DNA of 64,000 nucleotides from Eutypella sp. D-1 (Eukaryota; Ascomycota; Sordariomycetes; Xylariales; Diatrypaceae), in NCBI GenBank assembly GCA_023313575.1, contig JAJTTP010000003.1, forward strand, positions 1,798,001 to 1,862,000. Reading direction: 5' to 3'. The position numbers and the translations under genes are program-made. Each line of letters opens with the position of its first letter. The first letter of the stretch is position 1. Shown here one piece after another: positions 1 to 11,487 of the stretch. The notes under the pieces are model-generated. The model was given only the letters and a program-made list of their open reading frames with translations, was not told the origin of the DNA and searched no databases.

Positions 1-1571
1 ACAACATGCAATACAACCCAACGGCTAATGCGCCAAGGACCTTTACTACTTCCTCGCCTTTAGAAACAGCCACATCGTCCTTGGAATGAGACACCGGCAG
101 CCGTGTGGTGCTGACGGACCTGGCAAGGCCTGGGGCACCGCCGAGGGACACTCCCTGCAGCTATCCCCCCAACCCCACTGCTTCTGATGGTGCGGCTTAT
201 CACATTGCGGGACCATCAATCAATGAAGAAACATCCCCGTGAGGTATCGGATGGCGCTCTTTCTCTCCGTATTGTTCGCTGCCTCTCGCTGCCTCTTGTC
301 CGAAAGCCGGTCGAGTGATCAGGACGCGCCGCGCCGCGCCTCGGTTTCACTGAACATCGAGGAACCCTGTTGCGGCGGCATGATGCAACGGCCATCGGCT
401 TGGGACGTAGGTACCCTTGGTCCGCCTAGGCAGCAGAGTCATCGGATGAATTTGTAAAGGCTTGATAATTGGTCTTCGACGACACGGATTCGTTACACCT
501 GTATTCCCCGGTCGAACAGGACATCTCAGATGTCGAAAGCCTTTTTTCAACGTCGGTGGCGCCTAGGTCCTCCCTGGGACCTGACCTATAACCGTCGTTA
601 GCAGCCCTCGACAAGCAGAAGCAAGACCTGTTTCTTTTCACTCTGGGAAACGACGTAGACGACGTGGGCGGATATTGACGGTGGCGACGGCTAAGGGCCG
701 AAGCTGCTACCTTACCCGCATCGCGACGTCACGGCGCCCCTCCCCCCTGCAATAGAAATTGGGTGTCAATGACATGACTGCGACTTTGGTGAATCGAAAA
801 ATTTTAACTCTTGCTACTGCAAGAGCTAATCTACAGAAGAACATCTTGCAGCGATTTAAGATTTTGGCGAGATAGATTCCCATGGCAGGAGTCGAGACCC
901 CCACTCAAGAGAGGCATAACTACTAAGAGCCTCCGGAGCAACGGCAAATCCTCATCCGCACGTGTATGCTTGCCGGCTGCTTGCATATAAGGCTCTGAGA
1001 ATTGGCCGCTTCCGGCTTTGCTTGCGGGTAACTGCAGCTATGCCTAAGTGCTTTATTATCCCGGTAGATCCAATAGGTGGACAGGGCTGCCCTTGAAGGG
1101 CGGTGTACGGTTGCTTTTTTGAGACCTACCGATGGCTCGTAACTAGTCGCCCACACGGTATGTGACATATCCTGTTTCTATTATCAGTGCTATATGAGAG
1201 TATTTTAAGGCTTCAAGAGAGAGGCGAAGACGCGTACCGATTCAAGCGTCTCGGAAGAGAGAAAGTCTCGTCAAAAAGGCGTTGCTAATGCGAGATGGTT
1301 CGGGGTTGGCAGCCCTCATCAAAGCTTGCTAATCCAAAGGCCCGGGATTATACAAATAGAGTACAATCGTATCAAATCAAAATCAAAATCAAAATCAAAC
1401 TTCCGTATCCCTTGTCCGTAGCAGTGACTGTAACGAATATCAAATAGCAGCAACGCACTTGGAATAGTGAGATCTCACCAAGTTTTTTCGAACGTCGGAT
1501 AAGATTGACCAATAATCGAAATCATCACAAGGAAAGGAATCTAGAACCAGGACGCATCCTGGACTACTCAA
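1..1571. other. Intergenic region upstream of the bHLH gene
   Basis: No open frame here resembles a known protein. All frames are shorter than about 85 codons, overlap one another on both strands and lack a consistent splice pattern. The last 200 bases probably hold the promoter and 5' leader of the downstream bHLH gene. They include a short AAAATC tandem repeat near 1372-1398. Confidence 0.6.
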
Positions 1572-2687
1572 ATGACCATGAACGCTGTACCTTCATACTA
1601 TGATCACACATCCGCATACGATTCCAGGGTAAGTCGCCTACTTTCCCTAAATTCCAAAGTTTCCGCGACGAATAGGTGTGCAAAATGAATGACTGGGTGG
1701 TCCTCTAGGGGATCTAGGATTCGAGCAGACTTGAAAAGCGGAATTTCTCTCGTGGGGGTATTAGTGGGTTCTCGCTAACAATTATCATAGATGGCTTTCC
1801 AAGAGCGTCCGTTTTCGAGGCCCGATCACGGGTCTATCTTGCACCGCCAGGCTGCGTCTCAGGAAGACCACTTTATGGCAGATGGCTTGGAGTCCCCAAG
1901 CCTCGCGCTCACGCCGCAATGCGATGTTGCACCCTGGAATTTTAGCCAGCAATTCTCCTCGGGGGGCCAGATGATCATGCAGACTAGCTCGGCTGGGTAC
2001 AACCCAGCGGGAGGCTGGATTAGCTCGGGGGAATCATCTTTGGCTCGCTTCGCACACGACACAACCCCCGAAGTACCATATCATCAGGTCTCCGAGACAG
2101 ATCCCCACAATGGGGGAAGCCTGTCATCTATGACAACTCCGGTGGCCGCCTCACCTTCGATGAAAGCCATCCCCGACAAGCAAGGGGCAGCCTCGAGGTC
2201 AAAGAGAAGGCGAAGCCAGCAAGCTCCCTCACCGGAAAGCTTTTCGCTATCGCCAAATACCAAGGGCAGCAAGACTAGACTCCGCAGCGCTTCCCGAGCA
2301 TCGAAGAACGCCAATCACAACCCGCCGGCCACAGCCGAGGAAAAACGAAGCCGGGAGTGCCACAACCAAGTGGAAAAGCAGTACCGGAATAGACTGAATG
2401 CACAGTTCGAAAGTCTCCTCGACGCACTCCCCGAGAATATGAGAAGGGGGGAAAGTAGCAACGACGGAGACCACAACTACGAAGGGTTCAGCTCGGCCGA
2501 GCGCAAGGTTAGCCGGGCGGAGGTGCTAGATATGGCACGGCGGCATATAAAGCTACTAGAAAGAGAGTGTGCCCTTCTGGAGGGCGAGAGGGACGATCTT
2601 CGTGATAACGTGGTGAAGTTGCGATATTTCTATGGGCGATGCGAAAATGGCGATGTGCCAGACGCAAAAGTCCCTTTCCGAGCATAG
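1572..2687 (+). CDS. bHLH transcription factor
   Basis: Predicted nuclear DNA-binding regulator of 317 residues in two exons, 1572-1628 and 1791-2687. The intron (1629-1790) starts GTAAGT and ends ATAG in phase 0. The ATG at 1791 also opens the long frame, but the upstream exon adds 19 residues starting MTMNAVPSYY and has a clean donor, so I prefer the start at 1572. The basic region and helix 1 lie at about residues 208-235 (HNQVEKQYRNRLN, then FESLLDALP). Its His, Glu and Arg spacing is that of E-box binders. Helix 2 is RAEVLDMARRHIKLLERE near 262-280. The loop between the helices is unusually long (about 25-30 residues, rich in Ser, Asp and Gly). The N-terminal two thirds are low-complexity Ser/Pro/Gln, as in many fungal activators. 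The specific target pathway cannot be told from the sequence. Confidence 0.85.
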
Positions 2688-4029
2688 ACCAACAGTATAG
2701 GAAGCCCGGTAAGGAGGACGTCTTGTTTTGTCGTAGCATACTTGGAGTGAGCGATTTGTATACTGAGGCACACGTTGTTTTGCGTGTTCGAATATGCTCG
2801 ATTCTGAGCTCGAGTTGTCTGTACCTATGCCGGGCCGTCCCTTCTGGTAAGGGCGCTCGGGCGTTTCACCGAGGTCTATATAAAGAAGAAAAGAAATATC
2901 GTTCTTGATCTCATTATCATCTGAATGGTTTATCTATGTGAGAGATTATATGAGTCCGTGTAAGAGAGTAAGTCCACGGATAAGCGTATATCTTTTTAAG
3001 TAGATCTAGGTAGTTACGCCAAGATAGTAGGAAAAGGGGCGAAAGGGGTTGAAAAGTCCGTCGCCTAAGTTAATCGTTATGTCCCCACTCATATTATTTT
3101 ACCCTAAGTACTTGGATCTGTTTAACATGATGGGGCGACTGCCAGCTGGGCAGGCGGGCAGGTCGACACTGGAAGGAACAGACTTTCGTAAGCACCTAGG
3201 TTTCCTGTACCTAAGGAATCATGTCATTGTAATACCTTTAAGACGGGATTTCCAAATCGTGAGAAGGCAGAGCTACCTAGGTACCTTGGTAGGTACCTAC
3301 TAGTTATCCCCAGGTTTTCTGTAACTAATGGATGTAGTAAGCAGTACATACTTTCTCTCCCAACGAGGTAGCCTGAAAATGTATCCATCCCAAGCCTCAA
3401 GGTATCGAGGTATAGAGATAGGCGCTAAGCAGTGGGTTGGACCCTGATTATTACATAATTTATTCAAGAGCTGGAATAACTACCTAGGTATTCATATGCA
3501 TATGCGCTAAAGGATTCGAAGTTTATTCCGACATTTATTGCCCTACGCCCTACCCTACTCTACTTAGGTAGTGACACTTGCACCACCCTAACCAACCTTA
3601 GAACCTACCTAACTTTAGAACCTCCATCACCACTACATGCACCACTACACCACACCACTTACGTCAGTTGATTTGATACGGTTTGCGACGCAACACCACG
3701 AGAACACGACAGGCACCCTTTTACAACTCGCGAGAAGTAATGCCATAAACCGAGTGATATCGGGGTTTTATTTTATTTTATTTTATTTTTAGTTTAAACA
3801 GACGGAGAGGCGGCTTAAAGTAGATGCCAGCGCAGAGCCCAGACCCAGAGTCCAGAGAATCCAGAATCCCCCTTTACATCTTCTTCCACTTTCTCTTTCG
3901 TGCGCGCACCAATGGAGTGCTGTCGCCTTTCTCATAGTTGGCCGCATCCTTGATCGCAGTCTCCATCCTCTATCCTCTATCCTCTATCCTCCATCCTTTC
4001 GTCTTTCATCCACCATCATCTGGATCAGC
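2688..4029. other. Intergenic region between bHLH and SUN genes
   Basis: No supported gene. It holds the 3' end of the bHLH transcript and the promoter and leader of the SUN gene. Several CCTAGGTA-type palindromes occur (near 3198, 3280 and 3483). A pyrimidine-rich tandem tract of CTCTATC units near 3961-3998 lies just upstream of the SUN-gene ATG and is typical of a fungal core promoter or leader. Confidence 0.6.
3766..3790. repeat. TTTTA pentanucleotide microsatellite
   Basis: Four exact TTTTA units followed by an imperfect fifth, in intergenic DNA about 240 bases before the SUN gene. Confidence 0.9.
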
Positions 4030-7000
4030 ATGTGGCAACCCCCCGAGAGTCTACGATTGAAACTGAATCCAAGAACCCTCCTGGTGTTTTTACAACTTGG
4101 CGCCTACGCCCTTGGCCAAGGTGAATCCACCACCTCCCAACCCAGTCATGATGCGACCACGGTAACCAAGGGACCGACGTCGAGTTCAGCCTCACCCGCC
4201 TCACCAGCCTCACCAGCCTCACCAGCCTCCTCGATCTCTCCATCCAGCGAACCAACATGCGAGTCGAGAACCGTAAATTACATTACTCACATGCTACCTC
4301 AGCAATGCCTTACTTCGAGTCCCGTGCCTTTATCCAGCTCCGAGTCCGCTGGCGACACTGCTGCTACATCGCTAACGGCCACCGCCACCGCTACGACGAG
4401 TGCTGACGGTGATATCACCACGGGCGATGGCGATGTTGACCTTGGCGAAGATGGCGACGACGAGCTTAGCACGGGCGCATTTATGTCCTTCGAGGAGTGG
4501 AAAGCCATGATGCTTGCAAAATCCGATCAGGAAGCATTAGACGCGAAGCCCCGTAAGAGGCCAGATCGACGAGGCGAAGGTCAACCGGCTGGAGATTTCG
4601 ATACCCTCGGCGAGGAAGGCGAAATCTCCCTCGACTTCGACGCCTACTCGGACAAGATCTCCGAGATCACAGCCGGCACCCGGCCGACCTATCAGGAGAA
4701 GGACAAAGAAGAGCAGTCCGACTTGGCCGCCTTCGACGCGGATTTGGCCGCCTATCGTAGCAAAGACGCCGGGAAGACGTGCAAGGAGAGATTCTCATAC
4801 TCGTCCTTTGACGCTGGTGCCACTACTCTCAAGACCAGCCCGGGGACTAAAAATCCTACGGCCATCTTGGGCGAAAGCAAGGACTCCTACATGTTGATGG
4901 AGTGCGCAACCCCCAACAAGTTCTTCATCGTGGAGCTGAGTGACGTGATCCTCGTCGATACCGTCGTCTTGGCCAACTACGAGTTTTTCTCGAGCATGAT
5001 ACGCCAGTTTCGGGTCAGTGTGAGCGACCGCTATCCCGTGAAACTGGATAAGTGGACTATTCTCGGTACTTTCGAGGCGCGCAACTCTCGGGACATCCAG
5101 CCCTTCCTAGTAGAGAACCCTCGAATATGGGCTAGATATCTCCGGGTAGAGATATTGAGCCACTACGGTAATGAGTTTTACTGCCCGGTGTCTCTGTTGC
5201 GAGTTCATGGCATGCGAATGCTCGATTCATTGAGGGCGGTTGATCCGGCCGAGCTTGAGATTGAGGACGAAGTTAGCAAGACGCCAGAAGGTACAGAGGA
5301 AACGGAAGAAGTCGTCGAAGATATTCCCGAAGAAGTTATTTCAGGGGACCAGCCGAGCTTGGCCGCCGAGACACCTACGGAAAAGCCACCGCAAAGCAAA
5401 TGGGTTGCATATTGGGATCCGTCTTATTTCGAATACATGTACCTTCTAGAAACCACGTCGCAAGCTGTTCATCCGCCACACACCACATATCCTGAAGACG
5501 AGGGGCAGGCTATCACTACTGCCCAACCGCGATCACTGGGGACTGTTCCACAAACTACAGGTATCCCATCTATCACCTCAACGGATACCATGTCCCAACC
5601 CACCGAAACCCCAGCAAGCGACTTGGGAGCTGGTACTATCACAACCATCCCGGAGACAGGGACAGATCGTCCCGCCGCTAACGCAACCGAAGATACCCCA
5701 CTCTCGGCCTCGTCAATACCTGATACACCACCCAGTAGTGAAAGCGATTCCCTATCAGTAACTTATAGCAACGATACCCCCATCTCGACCACTGTGTCAA
5801 CTTCGAATAGCCGGTCCATCCCCAAGAACAAAACCACGGCCTCGACGTCCGTGAAGCCACCGTTAAAAACGTCAACCCCGAAAGCGTCCTCGGGGTCCGG
5901 CACACCGTCGGCGCGGAACAAGACGACGACAAGCACGACGTCCTCGGCCGCGCCATCGCCAACGGTGCAGGATTCGTTCTTCAAAGCACTGACAAAGCGA
6001 CTGCAGACGCTGGAGTCGAATACGACGCTGTCGCTGCAGTACATCGAGTCGCAGTCGCGGTTCCTGCAGGAGGCGCTGGCGAAGCTGGAGCGGCGGCAGG
6101 TGGCGCGCGTGGACACGTTCCTGGACCGGCTGAACCGCACGGTGCTAGACGAGCTGCGCGAAGTCCGCACGCAGTACGACCAGATCTGGCAGTCGACGGT
6201 GATCGCGCTCGAGACGCAGCGCGACCAGTCGGAGCGCGAGATCATCGCTCTCGGTGAGCGCCTCGGCCTCCTTGCTGATGAGGTCGTCTTTCAGAAGCGC
6301 ATGGCCATCGCCCAGAGCGCCCTCCTGCTCGTCTGCCTCATCCTCGTCATATTCTCCTCGCGCGGCGCCGGCGCCGGCGTCCTCGCCCTCGATTCCTACT
6401 ACCCCACTCAGTTCCTACCTTCTTCGTCCTCCCGCCTCGCCTCCCCTATCTACCCCTCCACTCCCAAAGCCTCCTCCCCTCCGGACAAGGGCCACGAGCG
6501 GGACCCCGCCGGCAAGGAGGACGGTAGCGATCTGCTCTCCGTCGTCGATGGCCTGCCCACGCCGACGTCTTTCTCCGGCTACAGTCGGTTCCCCGACGGT
6601 TGGCCGCGACCGCGGTATCGGCAGAGCCCGAGCCAGACGCTACTCGAGATCGCGCGGCGCCAGGCGGTGCCGCGGGGACGGGGCATCGGGCGCAACCGCG
6701 GCTGGGGCAGTCACAGTCACAACCATAACCACAACCATAGTAATAATACACACGTCCATAACCACAATAATAGCCATAATCACGAACACCACCATCACCA
6801 ATCCCATCATACCGATGACCAAGAAGTCCTAACACCAACCATCGTGACCACGTCACCGCGGCGTCCGTCGCCCCCACGGGCGGCCAGCGAACCCATGACG
6901 CTGGACTACTTCGAGCAGCAGCAGGCACAGCAGCAGCAACAAAATCAGCACAGGCAGCAACAGGATCAAGACCGGGATGACGATGAAATGCCGCTGACGC

Positions 7001-7398
7001 CGTCCATGCCTCTCGACTTGGAGGGCGAAGAGGAGGAGGAAGTAGGATACGACTCGGAGCCCGCCATGACGCCCCACCGGGGGGGCAACTACTTCCCGAC
7101 GCCGCCGCCGACGGAGGCTGGTATCGACGAAGTCGGGACCAGAGGCGGAGACCGTGACGGCGACGAGGGAGAAGGACTCGGTGACAACGACGGGGATAAA
7201 GACGCAGCTTCTCATCCTCTCCGCTCCTCCTGGAACATGGTCGAGATGAGCTCGCATGCACAGTCGCAGGCGCCAGCGGCGTCGTCGGTATCGGACGGGG
7301 AGGCAGATTACCTGCCTAGTAGGCCGGCTAGGCCCCCTCTCTCGCACGCAGGCTCGTCGCGGACTCCCTTACCAGTATTGCCTGAGGATCCGGACTAG
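4030..7398 (+). CDS. slp1: SUN-domain ER membrane protein, Slp1/SUCO type
   Basis: Uninterrupted frame of 1122 residues. A signal peptide (about residues 1-29, ending ALGQ) directs it into the ER. The family marker CESRTVNYITHMLPQQC lies at about 77-93 and the second conserved block FMSFEEWKAMM at about 151-161. The SUN domain spans about 251-396 (FSYSSFDAGATTLKT through PVSLLRVHGM). It is followed by a Thr/Ser-rich spacer, a predicted coiled coil at about 660-750 and one membrane segment at about 758-778 (SALLLVCLILVIF). Known: yeast Slp1 with Emp65 protects newly folded soluble ER proteins, and the animal relative is SUCO/OPT. The C-terminal tail after the membrane segment is long and low-complexity. 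It has a His/Asn-rich stretch at about 895-927 and a Gln tract at about 962-980, both unusual for the family core. Expected topology is SUN domain in the lumen and His-rich tail in the cytosol. The next gene is convergent. Confidence 0.93.
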   Translation: MWQPPESLRLKLNPRTLLVFLQLGAYALGQGESTTSQPSHDATTVTKGPTSSSASPASPASPASPASSISPSSEPTCESRTVNYITHMLPQQCLTSSPVPLSSSESAGDTAATSLTATATATTSADGDITTGDGDVDLGEDGDDELSTGAFMSFEEWKAMMLAKSDQEALDAKPRKRPDRRGEGQPAGDFDTLGEEGEISLDFDAYSDKISEITAGTRPTYQEKDKEEQSDLAAFDADLAAYRSKDAGKTCKERFSYSSFDAGATTLKTSPGTKNPTAILGESKDSYMLMECATPNKFFIVELSDVILVDTVVLANYEFFSSMIRQFRVSVSDRYPVKLDKWTILGTFEARNSRDIQPFLVENPRIWARYLRVEILSHYGNEFYCPVSLLRVHGMRMLDSLRAVDPAELEIEDEVSKTPEGTEETEEVVEDIPEEVISGDQPSLAAETPTEKPPQSKWVAYWDPSYFEYMYLLETTSQAVHPPHTTYPEDEGQAITTAQPRSLGTVPQTTGIPSITSTDTMSQPTETPASDLGAGTITTIPETGTDRPAANATEDTPLSASSIPDTPPSSESDSLSVTYSNDTPISTTVSTSNSRSIPKNKTTASTSVKPPLKTSTPKASSGSGTPSARNKTTTSTTSSAAPSPTVQDSFFKALTKRLQTLESNTTLSLQYIESQSRFLQEALAKLERRQVARVDTFLDRLNRTVLDELREVRTQYDQIWQSTVIALETQRDQSEREIIALGERLGLLADEVVFQKRMAIAQSALLLVCLILVIFSSRGAGAGVLALDSYYPTQFLPSSSSRLASPIYPSTPKASSPPDKGHERDPAGKEDGSDLLSVVDGLPTPTSFSGYSRFPDGWPRPRYRQSPSQTLLEIARRQAVPRGRGIGRNRGWGSHSHNHNHNHSNNTHVHNHNNSHNHEHHHHQSHHTDDQEVLTPTIVTTSPRRPSPPRAASEPMTLDYFEQQQAQQQQQNQHRQQQDQDRDDDEMPLTPSMPLDLEGEEEEEVGYDSEPAMTPHRGGNYFPTPPPTEAGIDEVGTRGGDRDGDEGEGLGDNDGDKDAASHPLRSSWNMVEMSSHAQSQAPAASSVSDGEADYLPSRPARPPLSHAGSSRTPLPVLPEDPD

Positions 7399-8800
7399 AT
7401 TTTCATAATTATACATATACTCAAATAATTATTAATGATGGAACTATTCAAACCAGGGCAACGATCATTCAAGCTTGTCTTATGATGGGCCCCCTGTCGG
7501 TAATACTGAAGTTAATCGCATCGGGTAAGCAAAGTATAAATCACGATAAAGAAGATCTAGTTCAGATAATGCAAGCGAAATGTGATTATTTTAGAAGTAA
7601 TGCAGCGCAAATTTTACATGCCAATGCCTCCCTTTCACCCCATAAACCCACGAGAGAAGTCAAGCCGGTACAGACTGTTAAACAAGGGGCTGTCGCCACC
7701 CTGATAATCCAGCCGCTTTTCCTTTTTGGCGAGTCCATACCGGTAGTTCATAACTTTTACTATCCGCTCCTAAACTGACGAGGACTTGAATGGACAGTGC
7801 GGTCGCAACGTGCAGGTGGTACCTAGATGCAGCCGAAAATTCCAGAGAAACCCAGACTCCATTGCAGGAAGCTCATGTTCCAGAATATCATCCACAGGTC
7901 TCACAAGTCCAGGGCCGTAACCCGGCCAAAGATAGAAGTTGGGCAATATGCATTAGGGGAGCTGACAAAAAAGATCGGAGATAGATTACGTGATGGGAAG
8001 GTGCGTCGACTATGGAGCAAGGCAATAAACGAGGGGCGCAAGGAGTAATTATTTTACTTCTGCTGGCTTGCTTCAATTTGTGAAACGCAGTGACCGCCAC
8101 TATGTGCCCAGTAGGATCCGCAATGGATCTCTCAGGAGGCGTGCCAGACATTGATTGTTGTAGGCAGGTGCCGGAAGTTGGTGTATTTGTCATGTCATGA
8201 GATACCATGACGACTTCACTCTCGACCGACGAAGTAGTGTATGTTATTTGTTTTTGAGGCCCCAAGTGGTGGATTAGTGAGGTATGTCGAATAAACTTTT
8301 TCCTCCAGGAGAACTCCCCGGGTAATGTGTAAAGAGTTCTGTTGCCGGAAAGTGGCCCAATTTGTCTTTCCCAGTGGCATGTTGCACGGGTAAATTCAAT
8401 AGAGCTAATTATTGCCGACAAAATGAAATTATGGTGTCTCAAGCCCAGGGGACGATATATAAACCGGATTGTTTCCTGCTTTATAGATGCGCATCGAGTT
8501 CGCGATCGTGATATAACTGTCACTGCCACACGAATGCACCGATGCCGTAGAACATGGCAGGGAAAAGAGGCGGATAAAAACGTCGTAGATCCATATCGCA
8601 TTTGCTCGTAGAGATCAACCGATAATGGGGAGCCGCAACGAAATGTTCGGTCCAAAAGAGAGAGTTAAAAAAGCATGCTTTGACGACTTCGCACCGCCAT
8701 CTCGTGGTTGTTCTGACTCCTGAGCGGATAAAGCAAGATTAAGGTCAGTCTCGTATGTACGCTATCAGCGTCACCTAAGTGCCATCATCGCTTAGCGGCT
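7399..8800. other. Intergenic region between convergent SUN and mei2-like genes
   Basis: No supported gene. A 255-codon open frame on the minus strand (7888-8655) begins with TTG, has no recognisable domain and overlaps open frames on the other strand, so it is taken as chance. The region should contain the 3' ends of both flanking transcripts. Confidence 0.55.
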
Positions 8801-11487
8801 CTACTGCGGGGAGTAGAGATTGGGATGGTATGTCAAATCGCGATCAAACTCCTCTAGAGCCGCCAATCGTGTACCGCGATCAAACTGAGAACGCCGACGT
8901 CGTTGCTCGTCTCGGAAATGTTGCCCCGCGTTGGGAGTGAACAGGCCTGAGATGGGATTATCAGCGGTTGTTCAATCTATGTACTCAACGAAGTAGAACT
9001 GTAACGTACCGACATGCTCCGCATTCTCGCAGCTTCGTTTCATCTTAGATTGATTGTCCGGACCTGGGAATGGTTCCTCCTCTCCCGCTAGATCCGGTTG
9101 CGGTCCATTGAGAGTATAAAAGAGCTACTAAGGTCAGACATCATCTAGACAGTCCCGAATCAAGAGGAACTTGCCTTGGGTCGGTAGTGCTCAAGTTCGA
9201 GCATGACGGAACTGTTACGGAACTTCTGGACAAGACAATCCTTCCCTTGTATAGCTGTGAACCACTTTAGTGACTGCGTTGCTGACTTGTTTTAACACGA
9301 GGCCACTTACTCGCATAAGAAATTTCCGCAACCTTGTCGCTCTTGAAACAATTCCAGCGCTGGTTGCCTCTGGCGTTCACGAACTGGGGACGGGTTAGTA
9401 ATGAGTCACTAGGGACGTTCTCTATACACGGTGACCTACGTCGATGATATCAAGAGGCTAGAGGAATATTAGCATAGTACTCCACGCATCACATTGGTTG
9501 TAGAACTTACATCGACAAAGTTGATAAAGGCATACCCAACACTATGTATTGAATTAGTAGTGAGACTCGATAGTTGTGCAGTAATACTCACTTGCAATCA
9601 TTCGCAAAGTCGATGCGAAGGTACATGAAGTCATATTTTCCCCAACTGGACTGGTCCACGATTCCCTTTAGCATACTTTGGTCAACCTTGTTCGGAATAT
9701 TTCGGAGCATGATCTAGCAAGTTAGTTAATAAGCATCGATTGCACTTGGACAATATGGACTATTTACCGTCGTCCGGACATCAGTGCCCTCGCGGATGCG
9801 GTTGGTGTCGACGTGATTGTGATGGGTGTTCTGGTTATAGAATGAGTTTCTAGTAACTCGCATAGCATTGTTTCGCCGCCCATCTCCACGATTAAGAGGC
9901 TGGAACTGTCGGGGCGTCATGAGCTCCGTAGAAGCAAAGGATGACGACGGTGACATCAGAGGGCTCACGAGGGAGTAGTTGCTAGACGGTGCGATTCCAG
10001 TATGGCTTCGAGGCTGCATGCCGTCAAATGCATACGGAGGACTGACTGGGACACCATGGTACACTACGGGCATCATCCCATATGCGGGTTGTAGCTGAAA
10101 TGGGGTCGAAATCTGGGAACGTGCAGGAGTGCTTAGAATTGAGCCATGCATAACAGGCCCGACTGAGGAAGTTCTGGGTGGAATTGATAGGTGATTGAGA
10201 TCGTGAGTTATATCTTGTACGCTGCCTGCTGACCGATTAGGGCTGACAATGCCTTCCTGCGAGCCGTTTGCCATGGAAGGAATATCAGGTCTGTATAGAG
10301 CCATGCAGATGTGAAGACCCTACACCACAAATCAGCAAGCAGTCCCATCCATGAACTGGAAATCGAGACTCACATCAACCACTCGGCCGTTCAAACTGGA
10401 GACAGCTTTCAAAGACACGTCGTTCTCGCAATACTCGACCACCGCGCTCAAGAGGCTACCCTTAACGCCAGGCTGGAGCTTGAAGGCAAATAAGTCACCC
10501 TCTCCTTGGAGTATTTTCTTCACCTTGATCTCGAGCTGCTTAAGGTCATTGGGCAGCTCCAGCCCGTGCGGGAAAATGGTGAGGTAGAGCTGTCCTTCGT
10601 GACAAGTGGTGTTTCCCGACGCTGGCGCCACAATCTAGCAATGTTTTAGCATAATAGACATGATTACTGTCAGAATTGACCGAGAACTTACCTGGGAAAA
10701 CTCTCGAGCGGTCAAATGGTCCACAGTCCAGTCACGGTTGCTCATTCTTGCCCTCGAAATGAGGGCGCATGCCGCTCTAATATTGCTGAAGCGGATACAG
10801 ACCTTGTATCCACAGGCGAAGACATCTCTGTCACCAGGACAAGGGACACCACCCTTCTCGATGTCCTGTAACTACGTAAGCACTCATCTGAATCGAAGTC
10901 TTAGAAACACCTACCGAGATGTAGTTCTTGACCTCAGTCTCTCCTAGGGCACCACCGTCAAGCCGAGAAACAATCAAGCATCTGGATAGACCGGTATCTG
11001 TGCTCAGGAGGGGGTGGACATATCCCTGGTTCTGGTCTTCCACTGTAGACGCACGGGTCGACGGTGGCAAATAGAACAAGGCCGACTCTCTGGGCTTACC
11101 CCTCGTATCAAGCTCAGAAACAGGAACATGTGTGGCGAGCTGGGTGTGTAGAGGAAAGAATGACGACGCGGTCGGTGACAACTTCTGTGCAGTCTTTCCG
11201 CTAGGATCCGATGATGTCACAAACGGATCTCTCTCAAGCTGGAGGTTGTGATGATAATACTTGGGTCCACGGGAGCCAGGCGACGGAACTGGATAGCTTG
11301 TCTGCGCGATATCGTGGTTGACTAGTGTCAGTGATCCAATGGCCTTGGCCGATCTTGCCGACCCATCCTCAGGCGAGAAAGCCGTAAGGCGGGTGTCTGG
11401 TGTGCCTTTAAAGGAGTCTGCGACCCCGCTGGAGGAGTGGGGTGACGTGGGATTGAAATTGCCCTCCCGGCCCTGTGGTAGAGCCAT
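8801..11487 (-). CDS. mei2: Mei2-like RNA-binding protein
   Basis: Eleven coding exons give 714 residues: 11487-10915, 10865-10692, 10634-10374, 10319-9768, 9713-9592, 9541-9511, 9457-9440, 9383-9311, 9254-9175, 9124-9010 and 8946-8801. The C-terminal Mei2-type RRM starts at about residue 521 (IMLRNIPNKVDQ, then YDFMYLRIDF, VGYAFINFVD, FVNARGNQRWN, DCLVQKFRNSS) and is followed by FRDEQRRRRSQFDRGTRLA. Exons 2 and 3 (residues 192-336) resemble degenerate N-terminal RRMs. In fission yeast Mei2 drives meiotic entry by binding non-coding RNA; fungal relatives are linked to sexual development. Two features are odd: an 18-nt exon (9440-9457, PLDIID) that restores the RRM, and a GC-AG intron (9125-9174, donor AAG|GCAAGT). 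The start at 11487 is the first ATG of the exon. An acceptor-like site ends 5 bases upstream of it, so a spliced leader is likely. Confidence 0.9.

Noticed and set aside
6446..7347. Long minus-strand frames opposite the SUN gene (271 and 164 codons)
   Set aside because: Shadow frames created by the strong codon bias and repeats of the real plus-strand gene.
7888..8655. 255-codon open frame on the minus strand
   Set aside because: It starts with TTG rather than ATG, has no recognisable domain, overlaps open frames on the opposite strand and has no splice context. Treated as a chance frame.
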